Assembly (NCBI GenBank): GCA_028023455.1
Contig: JAQFVV010006215.1
Coordinates: 496,001-560,000, forward strand
Source of the DNA: Epiperipatus broadwayi
Lineage: Eukaryota; Onychophora; Udeonychophora; Euonychophora; Peripatidae
Reading direction: 5' to 3'
Length of the DNA: 64,000 bases
The translations under genes and the position numbers were made by a program. Of the stretch, positions 22,801 through 33,850 are shown piece after piece (position 1 is the stretch's first letter; the number at the start of each line of letters is the position of its first letter). The notes below the pieces were generated by a model that saw only the letters and a list, made by a program, of their open reading frames with translations, was not told where the DNA came from and did not search any database.

Positions 22801-23599
22801 TGTATATTCCCTTGTTGCTAAAGTTCCTGTTCAAGCCTTAAACATACTTTCCTTGCTATTATCACAAACAACTTGCACCCAATATTCCATTTACTTCTAT
22901 ATATATTTAAACTCTTTTTACCCTCCATACTAGTTCTTCTTCTCTCCAACTCCCTATTCTGTATTAATGTATCTATTTTTCTATCCCATTCCTTACAACT
23001 ACAACACTCAAAAATTCCCTAACACAGTCATACCACCTTTTATATAAGTATACTGACATGAATTCTTTATCCAAATCTTCTGCATACCATGCTACCTTTC
23101 TCACCCATCTTGTTGCCTGCCTTTTACTCATAACCCAATTAATACTATTTTGGCTATTCTCTTATTATCCACATTTTTATTTTGCCTTTTGCATTTCTCA
23201 TTTAAAAACTTAACCATCCCATTTCTCCTTGAATTGCCTCCTTTTCCATACACACATCTGCATCTAATGCATGTCTTCCTACTTTTCTTTGTACTTTTTC
23301 TAAGTAATATAATACCTCTTTACTAACATATAACACATCATTACCATATGTTAACTCTGCTACAACCACTCCCTTTCATACAATTCTAACTACATCATAA
23401 TTATTATATGAAAACATTGTTAATTTCTTTACCAACCTTGTTCTTTTTTTGCTTCATTTATCAATTTTTTTCTCCCATTCATCCAAGTAATTTCTCTAAT
23501 TACTTAAGACAATTCTCACCACACTTAACTTTATATCCCCCCAATAAAAGTTCTTTGTCTTCTCTTTCCCCAGTATTAATCATCATTACTTTAATTTTC

Positions 23600-24140
23600 C
23601 CTCACAAAATTTAATTCCAATCTCTTTACCCATCCATGCACATGTTCTCAGCATAACATCCATATCTTTCCTTCTTTCTGTGCACAAGAAGACATCATCT
23701 GCAAATAAAAGACTCGATAATATATATACTCATTTGTGACCTATTAATGGTATCTCTACCCCTTTTCCTAATCTTTCTATTTCTCTCATTTCTTTACAAG
23801 GAAAAACAAAATAGGTGGCATGGGCATCCTTGTTTTATAGTCCCACCCTATTTTTAATTTTAACTGATTCTATATTCCCTAATTGATATGTATAGTAATT
23901 ATTTTCATATAATTTCTTAATAATATTCATTAAGGCTTCATCCATTCCCAAATTTGCTAAACTTACTCATAATCTATTTCTATTTACTCTATCATATGCC
24001 TTCTCTATATCTATAAAAACCATATGTAAGTGTCCACCTGTATTTCTATTCATATCTATAAGTTGTGTAACTACAAATAAACTATCTCCTATACACCTAT
24101 TCACTCAAAACCTTGCATTTATCCCAGTATATTATTTTCT
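23600..24140 (-). pseudogene. LINE reverse transcriptase domain, frameshifted
   Basis: Motif A region reads DSLFVVTQLIDMNRNTGGHL and then HMVFIDIEKAYDRVNRNRL (23975-24090). A glycine-glutamine motif B follows as KQGCP with a shifted frame (about 23850). REIERLGKGVEIPLIGHK and SSLLFADDVFLCTERRKDMD hold motif C with FADD at 23691-23706. The catalytic aspartates of A and C are still coded, but stops and at least two frame changes make the copy dead. Confidence 0.85.
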
Positions 24141-24944
24141 TCCACCATTTTGCAACCCTTCCAGCCACCATATATGTGAAAACTTTATATAACACTGACA
24201 ATACTGCTATTGGTCTATAATTTCTTGACTTTCTATGATTTTTACATTTCCTTTAAATAGTAATCTTACTCTTCTATTACTTCAACTATCCAGAAAATCT
24301 TCTGTTGCCATCTTATTAAAACATGATGATAGTTTTAATTTTTCTCTATGTCCTAAATTCATTAGCATCTCTGCTGCCCATCCATCCAAACCTCTTGCCT
24401 TTCCAGTTTTTAATTTCTTCCCTGCCTCATTCAATTCATTTTCTGTAAACATAATATTTCCATTATATATGCTTTTATTATTCGTTAGCTTCTGTCCTTT
24501 ATATCTAGCATCTTTTCTATATCCATTCCATACTTATTTAAGATTGTCTCTAATTCTTTTTCTAGATCTACACTCTATTCCTTCATCATCTAGTAATACT
24601 ATTTCTCTCTCCCCTACAATCTTTCTTTTAATATATTTCCAAAATTTTTTATTCCCATCTCTTCTACTTTTATTAATATCCTTCAATAATTTACTGTTCA
24701 ATTTCACCCTCTCTCTATAATTATCTATTTTAGCCAACTTCTTTTTTTAAACACATTTCCCATTTAACATTAACATTTTTTCTCTTTCTTTATTCTTAAT
24801 AGCACACTTATAGTCTCTGCATGCTTTCCCCCTCTCTTTTACACTTTTTTTAACTCTCACTTTCCTATTACTTTTATTTTTCTGAATACTTTCACCTAAA
24901 ACCCTATTTACCCCTTTTTCTACTTCACCATGCCAGTCTTTATA

Positions 24945-25865
24945 TTAATCCCCAACCAACTCTGCCATGGTTTCTTCAATTTTTATTTTATATTTCTTCT
25001 TATTCTTATCATTCATTCTCCATCCACACCTTTTAATATCCTTTTTACTTTTATTACTATTTTCTACCACATTACTAACCATTTCTATTATAAAGAAATT
25101 ATGATCACTATTACATACTCTCTCTTTATTATCAAACACTTTAATTTTTCATATTTTATTCATTCCCTCTTTCTCTACTAATACATGATCTATTGGGTGA
25201 AATATATTATTTCTAGATCATATGTATTGTCTCTCATAAATATTTGACAAATTTCCAATGCTAAAATTTACTTTCTGACAAAATTTCACCAAAAGCTGTC
25301 TATTCTTATTATCTACATCAATTTCTTCAATATGTCAATTCATATCTCTTATAATCATTATTCTCTTCCCAGTTTCTTTGAAACTCTGTATATCCTTAAC
25401 TGGGCATTCATATATGCTACTGTTCCACTCTATTATAGTTTGTCTATCTTCAGTGGCTATATACACTATAGACAGAATTCATTCTTGTCTTCCAACCTTA
25501 TCTTAAATCACAAATGTTCTTGACATTTAACAGTACTTATTTTTTTGGCATAACTTCTATATCACCACCCCTTTTTTCTATTTTTTTCTATTTATACCCT
25601 GCCATATCAAGTCTTCCAACATAAGTTCTTCTTCTCTTGGATGTGTTTCCATTATTGCTAATATCTCAAGCTGTTCATTTTTAATTGTTTTGTTTAATTC
25701 CTGCCATTTTTCTGGTCTCCTACCATCTTCCATATTCAAATATCCAAGTTTAATAATTTCTTCTTTCTTAACTACCCTTTTATAAATTCTTTTGGCTTTT
25801 TTTTCTTTATTATATTTATAAATAACTTGCTTACCATTACTTTTACAGAACCATTCCCTCTCCAC
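24945..25865 (-). pseudogene. LINE endonuclease domain, decayed
   Basis: The upstream part reads KLGYLNMEDGRRPEKWQELN and then EQLEILAIMETHPREEELML, ending WQGINRKK (25578-25780). This is the start of an exonuclease-endonuclease-phosphatase fold with the ETH motif holding the catalytic glutamate. The later part (24945-25139) reads RVCNSDHNFFIIEMVSNVVE..., where SDHNFF matches the conserved SDH histidine motif. A linker to the RT (24534-24737) reads DGNKKFWKYIKRKIVG. The reading frame is broken between blocks. Confidence 0.75.
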
Positions 25866-25939
25866 ATCTACATTTATATCTAAATCATCTATCCATTGAT
25901 TATTTCTTACATTCCATCCATTCTTCTTCTTTCTGATAA

Positions 25940-26080
25940 CATTACCCCTTAAAACCCCACTCTCTTTATAAAGTTTCCTGAACTATATTCTTTATAAATC
26001 AAAGTACCTAAAACTTCACTTCCTTATTTTCTTAAGTGCAACCCATCTTTACGATATAACACCCTCTTACTAATAAAAAA
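25940..26080 (-). pseudogene. Possible SGNH-esterase end of LINE ORF1
   Basis: Minus strand reads RVLYRKDGLHLRK, a stop, then GSEVLGTLIYKEYSSGNFIK. KDGLHL fits the DxxH catalytic block near the end of SGNH/GDSL esterase domains found in ORF1 of CR1-type LINEs. About 100 codons separate it from the endonuclease start. The catalytic serine block is beyond the truncation and cannot be checked. Confidence 0.4.
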
Positions 26081-26082
26081 TC

Positions 26083-26316
26083 CCAGTAGCAAACTCTCCA
26101 TACAGTAATGCCACCTAGTACAAGCAATAGTAATCAATAGATGCTAGAAGATTTTGTGCATAAAATCCCTATTTGGTGCCTAATTATTCACTAGATAGTG
26201 ATTTTATGCACAAAGCTATCCATTGATTATTAGGTCTTGCACAGGTTGCCTTGCTTATATGGAGAGTTTGCTACAGCATGTATTAAGCATAGCAAATGGT
26301 GATAATGTGATATCTT
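26083..26316 (+). mobile_element. Family A retroposon, copy A8, diverged
   Basis: AGTAGCAAACTCTCCATACAGTAATGCC opens the left arm. A short interior lacks the ribozyme, the right arm ends ATATGGAGAGTTTGCTAC, and the tail follows as AAGCATAGCAAATGGTGATAATGTGATATC. No clear TSD. It sits immediately upstream of the 5' end of the 22.4-26.1 kb LINE. Confidence 0.7.
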
Positions 26317-26605
26317 AATAGTTTAATACCAAATAAGGAGACTGAAACTTGTTATAGTAGTCATTATTTTGTTTGATAACTATGGTGTGAATGCAATCAG
26401 ACAGACATTGTGGCATGCAATATTTTAGTGGAATCCTGAAATTTGTATTTATCTGGTCCAATAACTTTCTGAAATATAATGAATTTAAATGTGGACACTA
26501 TGACAAGAATGTCTATTAGTAAAGCTACTGTTTATTAAAATATATTTTACAAATAGCCATGTCCTGATAGAGAGTATTCTAACTGCTCATTCTTAGATTT
26601 GCATG

Positions 26606-26705
26606 AATTAAATTGAAAGGCCACAAACTTCTCTCACTTATTATAGTTATAATACTTATCTGATAGCCAATCAGTGTGAGAGGTTTGCAGCCTTTCAATT
26701 TAATT
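26606..26705. repeat. 32-bp-arm inverted repeat
   Basis: AATTAAATTGAAAGG...CTCTCAC (from 26606) is mirrored by GTGTGAGAGG...CCTTTCAATTTAATT (to 26705) with few differences around a 35-base spacer. Small MITE-like fold-back; no TSD seen. Confidence 0.65.
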
Positions 26706-27051
26706 TTAACTGTCTGTGCTTTTATAAAGTAAATATCTGCATGAATATAGAATCTTATGATTTCTTACAAATACTGTTCTTAATCATATTCCAATAGTTT
26801 CACTACTTAGTAAATACTGTTTGTGGATTGATATATGAATAAATAAACTATACGTAGGATTGTTATGATATCCTCAAACATGTTTATCTGCTATAAAAAT
26901 TAATGCAAAGTTCTGTAAACAAACTGAACTTTCTATTCATTATTTTATTTAACATGGCCTTTCTTAATAATATGCTTCTTTTAACTGCATGTATTTTCTT
27001 AATGCAAAAATATGTGGAGATATGTATATAAATCACAGCCAATATATATAC
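26706..27051. other. AT-rich spacer
   Basis: Nothing recognised. Confidence 0.5.
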
Positions 27052-27210
27052 ATAATAAATAAATTAACTGAAACACAGGCTTGTTATATACCTGTGGCTA
27101 TATATATGTAATATAGGGTATATGAGCACAGACTTTCACACCACCCACCTCTCTCCATTCTATCTAATAACACTGATACACCTAAACACATATATGCTGA
27201 AAATATAAAT

Positions 27211-27275
27211 AATCACCAATATACGTATTTCATGCTAAACCAGCAATCATCAGTTGGTCCAGGCTATAGTATAAG
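27211..27275 (-). ncRNA. Hammerhead ribozyme motif, family B (27-kb copy, left arm)
   Basis: Minus strand: ACCAA, CTGATGA, TTGCTGGTTTAGCAT (stem II), GAA, ATACGTAT (stem III, fully self-complementary), A at the cleavage position, TTGGT. TTGGT pairs with ACCAA to start stem I, and ATGAT/ATCAT pairing resumes after an internal loop. All catalytic-core positions present. Confidence 0.75.
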
Positions 27276-27697
27276 TGCCCAGATATATATTAAGATAGAC
27301 TATCCTCATAGTTTAATGGACAGGCTTCAATCCACTCCACACTCCAACTCTTCAACCGTCCATCCAATTGAAAATCTAATGATGGAATGCTCAAAGGCCA
27401 CAGGTATATAACAAGCCTGTGTTTCAGTTATTACATTATAGAGATGTCTGCCCATCCTTGCATATGTATTAAATGGATTATGTCCTGTACATGTGGGGTT
27501 CAGATTGACCTTAGGTCAACATGGGTGTGACAATAATCTCAGCCTCAGGGTGGCCTTTGAGCATTTCATCATCAGATTTTCAATTGGATGGACGGTTGAA
27601 GAGTTGGAGTGTGGAGTGGATTGAAGCCTGTCCATTAAACTATGAGGATAGTCTATCTTAATATATATCTGAGCACTTATACTATATATGTGTGTAA

Positions 27698-27768
27698 AGA
27701 TGATAGTCTGGACCAACTGATGATTGCTGGTTTAGCATGAAATACGTATATTGGTGATCATTTATCTT
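27698..27768 (+). ncRNA. Hammerhead ribozyme motif, family B (27-kb copy, right arm)
   Basis: ACCAA 27712-27716, CTGATGA 27717-27723, stem II TGCT/AGCA, GAA 27739-27741, stem III ATACGTAT 27742-27749, A27750 at the cleavage position, TTGGT 27751-27755. This is the order of a type I hammerhead (open at stem I) with a minimal stem III. A 4+4 stem without loop is strained in one molecule, so activity would more likely need a dimer, as proposed for other short-stem-III hammerheads. Confidence 0.78.
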
Positions 27769-27870
27769 TTCAGCATATATGTGTTTAGGTGTATCAGTGT
27801 TATGAGATAGAGTGGAGAGAGGTGGGTGGTGTGAAAGTCTGTGCTCATATACCCTATAATAAATAAATTA

Positions 27871-30109
27871 TAATTTTTAAGTTTTAAAAATAATAAATAA
27901 ATTACAGAAGCACTTAAAATAAGTATGATTTTTTTTCTACTCAGATTTCTATCATCATCATTTTCAAAGATTACTATTCCACTATAGAATACAATCATGT
28001 TTAATTTAATTCAATTTACTCAATTCAAAGCTCATCTCTTTTGCATATTATTTCTAAATCATCATCTTATCTACACATTTAAATATATAGTTTTTACAAT
28101 CTTCTGTGATCCAGTTTGTTTATTTATTGTCATCTATTCTAACTTAATTTCCAGCAAAGCTTCATGTTAATCTTTTAGTTTTTGCAGTTATGTTAGTGTT
28201 ATTTTTGCTTTTTCATCTACATAATTTTATTTTCAATTCTTTGTTAATCAGCAGCTATATTTTTTCATACTTAACTAACTGTGCCATGAAGCTTCTTAAT
28301 TGCTCTTTTATTAAGTACTGGAAAAACATGTAAATTAAAAAATAGTTTTCAAGCACGTAAACATACTTTATTTTAATATTTAATAATTTATACTAAAAAA
28401 AATTACAACTGAATTTAATTCTAAGATATCTTCATCTATTATGTTTTCTGCTGTATAAATAATATGTCAAAAGTATTTATAATTTGAATATTAAAAATAA
28501 AGTAATAACAGGACCAATACCCATAGATGTATGAAAGCTCTAACATCAATAGTGAAATCTGAATCATTGTCAGAACAAGTCAATTGAGGATAATGGCACT
28601 TTTAATAAGAATAGCCAGATAGCCATTTATCAACCACTAGTGGAATGCTAGATGTTTTTCTATGGGCTGTCTACCTGAAAAAATAATTGTATGGAAATTT
28701 ATAATTTGGAAAACATTTTTTGGATCATTGAGTCCAGATGCAAACCTCGGGTTATAGGCATGCCAGGTGGAAACAGAAACCACTGCATCATAAGACTCTT
28801 TTATTGATTTTTAGACTTTTTAGCATTTTCCATTCAGCTTTCATCTGATAATTCTTGTAACATTTCCTGAAGTTATTAAAACAGACAAAACTCTATACGT
28901 ATTTCCTGAAGTTCTGAATTATTACTCGTGAAAACAACTACTTTATATTCTGGGTCTAAGCATGTTTCAAAAATTTAATCACTACAAAATTTATATGGAG
29001 TTAAATATTTTTTTATAATCTAATCCAAAGCATAAAGAGAACTCATTCATACTCATTGATATTTTACGATCCTTGTCTTAGCCATGGAAATGATCTAGTG
29101 AGAAATCTACTGTACATCATTTAGATATTTGGTATATAACTTTGCCAATATTATCATTATTTGTACATATTCAACAAAAATATATTTGTAATTTTTATTA
29201 TAGTTTTTTCTTTTGACTTAACACTTTTTTTGTTTTCTTAGATTGAATTTTATATCTCAGTAAAGATTTTGACAATTAATTCAAGAACATATGACTGCAA
29301 ATGAACAAGAAATTATTTCTACCCCCCCCTCAAAAAGTTTATGATTCAGTGCTGATTGGTCAATTGTAAGATTTGTTTTGAAAGTTTAAACTAATACAAA
29401 CTATAAAAAAAGTATGTGAGAAAACTATGCAGTTGTATTAAAGATTAAGAATATCAAAATATTTATTTGTTCATCAAAATAATTACTATAAGTATCTACT
29501 GATGAGATAAGGTCAGAGCATTTTTGAGAATGCATCATGTAATTTACATGATTTCAATGGATTAGAAGTCTTCTTCAGAGATTTTAAATACCTTTCATCC
29601 AAAATGCCAGAAGTCATAAATTAAAGTATTGTGGAAAGTACATAATGAGAAGTTTTTTTTGTAAAGATTTAATAGAAGCAATAAATTAACAGTAGAAAAA
29701 AATCTTGAACATTTTAAAATATTAGACAGTTTGTTTACTCTATAAATCAATAACTCAAAGAAACAAATGAGATCTTAGAGATATGAAAATTTATAAAACT
29801 GTAAACAGTCCCTTTACTAAAAACAAATGTGAAAGTAAAAATTTAATTTTTATATTTGCTATTGATTACAACCAGGATTTTTTTTATTGCTAAAAAATAG
29901 TCATAAATAAAATTGACTGACCAATGGTCAAATGGGTCAGCTGTGATCTTAAATAAATCATATGCAAAGGAAAAGCCATCAAATAAAAAACTGCTACCAT
30001 TGTACCAAAATTCATACTGCTGTCTAATGTTCATGTATTAATACAATGTCATTTATACTGGATACATAAATACTGCTTTTAAATATATAGATAGGTAAGC
30101 TTGTGTTAT
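27871..30109. other. AT-rich spacer holding one tiny family A insertion
   Basis: Apart from 28862-28913 nothing is recognised. A less AT-rich stretch at 28730-28800 has no identifiable content. Confidence 0.45.
28862..28913 (+). mobile_element. Family A mini-insertion, 26 bp with 13-bp TSD
   Basis: ATTTCCTGAAGTT occurs at 28862-28874 and 28901-28913. Between them are 26 bases containing TTAAAACAGACAAAACTC, the left terminus of family A, and TATACGT, as in the A4/A5 subfamily. Neither arm interior nor tail is present. Confidence 0.7.
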
Positions 30110-30590
30110 AAAAAACCAATTAAAAAGTTATTTAAAATGAAACTAAATGTAAAAACTGTTAAAGAACTTTTAAATAAGTTAATTGCTTCAGAATAATAAA
30201 TTTTCAATAATAAAGATTCTTTAATTCTTCTTTTGATTTCATTTCTCTCAAAGAGGACAACCTTAGCTTCATCAAAATTAATAGTGTGGCCTGTATCTTT
30301 TTCATGGACGTACAAAGCAAAACTGAGATATTTATTTCTAACCCTACTTTTATGAACCATTATACTTTCATTTAAACTCAAACTAAAAAAAGTAGGGTTA
30401 GAAATAAATATCTTAGTTCTGCTTTGTATGTCCATGAAAATAATACAGGCCACACTCTTAATTTTAATGAAGTTAAGGTTGTCTTCTTTGAGAGAAATGA
30501 AATAAAAAAAAGAATTAAAGAATCTTTATTATTGAAAATTTATTATTCTGAAGCAATTAACTTATTATTTAAAAGTTCTTTTAGTATTAA
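30110..30590. pseudogene. Penelope-like element endonuclease C-terminus, inverted pair
   Basis: The same peptide is coded twice, head to head. Minus strand: LYVHEKDTGHTINFDEAKVV, then ERNEIKRRIKESLLLKIYYS. Plus strand (30418-30575): LYVHENNTGHTLNFNEVKVV, then ERNEIKKRIKESLLLK. The H...TGH.I(N/D)F...V...E.N...RR.KESL pattern is typical of the GIY-YIG endonuclease end of Penelope-like elements. Arms of about 190-200 bp surround a spacer of about 40. No TSD read. The RT part is absent, so this is a 3' fragment of an autonomous element. Confidence 0.72.
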
Positions 30591-30816
30591 GGGTGGATGG
30601 GAAGTAAATGGGTTTGTGGGTAATGTTTAATATAAATATAGTGTTATTTTGTAGTTCTTTACACTTGAGAAGTCTGCTTGTAGCAGTGATGAAAATATTA
30701 GTTGTGTTTTTAATTTTATTTTTTCTTGGCTAGTCTGATGAGCTTTGGATTTAGGGTAACTTTACTTATTTATTGACTAGTTTAGCTTTATGCTTGTAAT
30801 AATAGAAATAGTGAAT

Positions 30817-30956
30817 AAACAGTCTAATGAGTGCTGGTTCAACATGAAATATGTATATTGGAGATCATTTATCTTTTTCACGTGTTTCAGTTGTATGAAG
30901 TAGAGTGGATCACTGAAGGGAGGCTTGAAAGTTTGTATTCAAGTCCCTTATGGTTA
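30817..30956 (+). mobile_element. Family B half-element
   Basis: Single right arm: CTAATGAGTGCTGGTTCAAC (hammerhead core with one change), ATGAAATATGTATATTGG, then GGCTTGAAAGTTTGTATTCAAG and TCCC. No matching left arm. TSD not seen. Confidence 0.6.
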
Positions 30957-31508
30957 CATCTAAAACTCCAAGTATATAAATTATATTTGTATTCAATCAA
31001 ATATTAAACATATTTTTCTGTAAATAGCAGTGAATGTAAAAAAGATAATAAAACTAAATAGAGTTATTATTATTATTTTTATTTATTATCATCCATGTCA
31101 TGATGATACTAATTTGCTATTGTTGATAAGAAATCCTATTTCTCTTTATTCTTTTTTTATTTATGCCTGTGCATCTTATTCATTAGTATACACTTAATTA
31201 GTTGAAAATAATTATATATCAATTAGCAATTGGAAATAATAACAGGAAGAAATTATAGTAACTTTAGAAAAGTTCAAATATTTGCTGTAAAAATGGCTTT
31301 CTGAATCTGTAAGATGACCAGTTAATTATCAGGATAGATTTGGATTATACTTATATGATGAATCTAAAAATATAGTTATTACCATCTGAAAAATTAATTG
31401 CAATTCACTTACAAATAAAATATTTGATCGTCATCATTATTTGAGAATAAAAATTTTCCAAACATTCATGTCTCATTAAACATGTACTTCTCACCATACT
31501 TGCAATTA

Positions 31509-31975
31509 AAAATAAAATAGAAATTCATATAACACTACATACACTACTAGCCAAACCTACAAAATTTTACTAAAATTCTTACACAATCATGGTTCATCTG
31601 TTAACAAATAGACCTCAATCGAAATTCAACTAAACATACAACATATAAATACAAACCAAAATAGTCTTCCCATCATTCACTTCAACAACCAACTTCCTTT
31701 CACATGAAGAGATCCCTTTGATGTGAAAAGAAGTTTGTTATTGAAATGAATGATGGGAAGGTTATTTTGTTTTGTATATGAAAGGAAGTTGATTGTTGAA
31801 GTGAATGATGGGAAGGCTATTTCATTTTGTATATATATGTGGTATGTTTAGTTGAATTTCATTTGCAAAGTTTATTTGTTAATAGATAAAATCATGGTTG
31901 TGGAAGAATTTTACTAAAATGTTGTTTTGGCTAGTATTGTAGTGTTATATGAATTTCCATTTTATATATATGTGT
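31509..31975. repeat. Family F fold-back, about 470 bp
   Basis: AAATAGAAATTCATATAACACTAC at the left is mirrored by GTAGTGTTATATGAATTTCC...TTTT at the right. CCTTCCCATCATTCACTTCAA is mirrored by TTGAAGTGAATGATGGGAAGG. The right side carries the GAATGATGGGAAGG segment twice (about 31750 and 31805), so one arm has an internal duplication. No TSD read. Confidence 0.7.
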
Positions 31976-33436
31976 GTGTAATAGGCTTTGAAAAACATAA
32001 TAAAGAGGCTTTTGTCAGCAATAGGCATCTGGCAGTAGAATGAAGTCTCATTTCTCTCAAAGCTAATGGGTCTTTAAGAGTTTTTATGATGATGCTTACT
32101 GAAATAATTCTAAGACTGTGAACACTTTATAGTTGTATCATATCCATTTTTCTTATTGTTTTAAAAAGGATTACAGCAGTTATCATGGATATATCAATGT
32201 CAAGGAAGGTAAATGTGATTCCATAGAAAGGTTGGATCTCAACTTCAGTAAAAAAAATTTCAACATGATCACAAGAAAGTATTTATGTCCATGAGCATTT
32301 ATAAATCTTTTTATTTGATTTTTTAACTGCAAAAAAAAAAACCCATTGATATATATATACCAATGAACTTTTATTTAAAAAAACAACAACATATTAAATA
32401 AAGATAAGCAAGAACTGTATAGGAATAAATAAAACCTAAAGAAAGATACCATAAAAGCTCATTAAAGTTTATGCTATTATTGTAAATATTGAAATAGTAA
32501 AGTATATTGTACTAAAAGATTGGTAAGCAATGATGTTCAAATGTCACTGCCTAATTACAGAACTTCATTTTCTAGTTATTTAACATGTCTTTGAAAAGAG
32601 AAATTAACATCTAGGTTTAACAAAGAAAAGATGCAAAAAATATATAAAATCAAAAACATATAATAAAGATAAATGGAATAATAAAGGCAAATGTAATTTG
32701 AACATTGACTTGTACAATGATGTTATGTTAAAAAAATAATGAAACACTGTTGAGATTTGCTGATTTATATTCAGTTAGTAGATGTGATCTTTTAACTATT
32801 ATTAAATTTTCATATTAAACTGTTCCCACTCTTACAAATTGCCTGAAATTATTTTACATTATAAGAACAAATAATTTAAATCTAGGACAACTTATACATC
32901 ATTATTCTGATAACTATTTCATGCATTAATAGTTAAATTATTTACAAAGCTATTCTCTTTTATTCCCTCTTCCAACCCTCTAAACTTGGATAATTTTCAA
33001 TTATTTCTAAAATAAGCCCTCCTTCAATTATATTCAAATTGAAACTGAAGTACTTAACAGTGTTTCATTTTTAATTTCTATAATCTTACCGCCACTTCTG
33101 TTCTCCTTGGTAAATCATTCTGATTTTTTTCACTTTATTTTTTTTTAAATTATTGAAGCTTGTTTAGAATTATGAAATCTATTTTATTTTTACTCTTGCA
33201 GTGTACTTGTAAAAATTGACAACAGATGAGTACATTTGCTTTTTTATTGTATCATTATCTATAATTGTAAGAAGGTTTATACACACTCTTATCAATTTAT
33301 CTGCTTGTAGTTTAATTAAATTGTTATTAAAAATAAATTAAACGAGTCTAGAATAAAAATGTAGCAGAAAAATATATAATGCTATTACAGCCATGCTATA
33401 CCATGGACATATATTTAATAACTACTCATAGTTTTA
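31976..33436. other. AT-rich spacer
   Basis: No coding frame or shared repeat seen. Confidence 0.45.
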
Positions 33437-33850
33437 GCAAGTTTATTATGTTAAAACAGGCAAAATTCACTATACGTATTGCCAAACACAGCAAGCTAGA
33501 GTAATCAATGGATGCCAGAAGGCTTGTGCATAAAATCCCCATCTAGTGCCTACTCATCCAATATCTCCAGACTAGTTTCTGGCTTGTGGCCTTCATTAGT
33601 GAGGAGCCTTGGATCTGAGAGCACTCCGAGGCTCCTCACTGATGAAGGCCACAAGCCAGAAACTAGTCTGGGGATATTGGAAGAGTAGGCATTAGATGGG
33701 GATTTTATGCACAAGCCTTCTGGCATCCATTGATTACTCTAACTTGCTGTGTGTGGCAATATGTATAGTGAGTTTTGCCTGTTTTAACAACAGTTACACA
33801 CAAGCATAAGAAGTGGTGGTCATGTGATGTTTATTGGCAAGTTTATTATG
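33437..33850 (+). mobile_element. Family A palindromic retroposon, copy A5, youngest-looking
   Basis: TSD GCAAGTTTATTATG at 33437-33450 and 33837-33850, perfect, encloses 386 bp. The palindrome begins flush with TTAAAACAGGCAAAATTC. The arms match closely over about 165 bases, and the single-copy centre of A2/A4 is deleted so the arms nearly touch (about 33620). The right arm ends GCCTGTTTTAA, then the tail CAACAGTTACACACAAGCAT...CATGTGATGTTTATTG. Orientation plus. Confidence 0.92.
33625..33684 (+). ncRNA. Hammerhead ribozyme motif, family A (A5), intact core
   Basis: CTGATGA 33639-33645, stem II GGC-loop-GCC 33647-33657, GAA 33659-33661, stem III ACTAGT 33662-33667 (self-complementary), C33668 at the cleavage position (GUC triplet), then TGGGG pairing with CCTCA (one G-T wobble) and TTGGA pairing with TCC(G)A upstream across an internal loop. 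Core nucleotides are intact. The mirror arm carries CTAATGA. Confidence 0.8.

Larger units (their letters stand above)
22400..26080 (-). mobile_element. Decayed CR1/jockey-like LINE, about 3.7 kb
   Basis: Minus strand, 5' to 3': an esterase-like end of ORF1 (about 26080-25940), an apurinic-type endonuclease, RT with motifs A and C, a Cys/His tail, and a short 3' end with CATCTCATCATCATCTCA-like repeats (about 22390-22440). Clear order but many frameshifts and stops. The 5' end is cut at about 26080 next to a family A insertion. Of the LINEs here, this is the longest continuous one. Confidence 0.8.
27052..27870 (-). mobile_element. Family B palindromic retroposon, young copy, 789 bp
   Basis: TSD ATAATAAATAAATTA at 27052-27066 and 27856-27870. 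The tail in reverse (ACTGAAACACAGGCTTG...CTATATATATG, 27067 to about 27112) is at the left, then the palindrome runs flush to the right TSD with ATAGGGTATATGAGCACAG at one end and CTGTGCTCATATACCCTAT at the other. The left arm is shorter: part of it is replaced by a second tail copy at about 27402-27436. Both arms carry hammerhead cores with GAAA intact. Confidence 0.9.

Noticed and set aside
24235-24720. A 161-codon plus-strand frame rich in Phe, Leu and Ser
   Set aside because: Antisense of the decayed LINE on the minus strand; no domain of its own.
29490-29530. Hammerhead at CTACTGATGAGATAAGG
   Set aside because: No GAAA and no pairing strands follow.
30106-30453. Single 115-residue protein with a long N-terminal part
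   Set aside because: The N-terminal part reads through the spacer and into the antisense of the second copy; only the GIY-YIG C-terminal block is meaningful.
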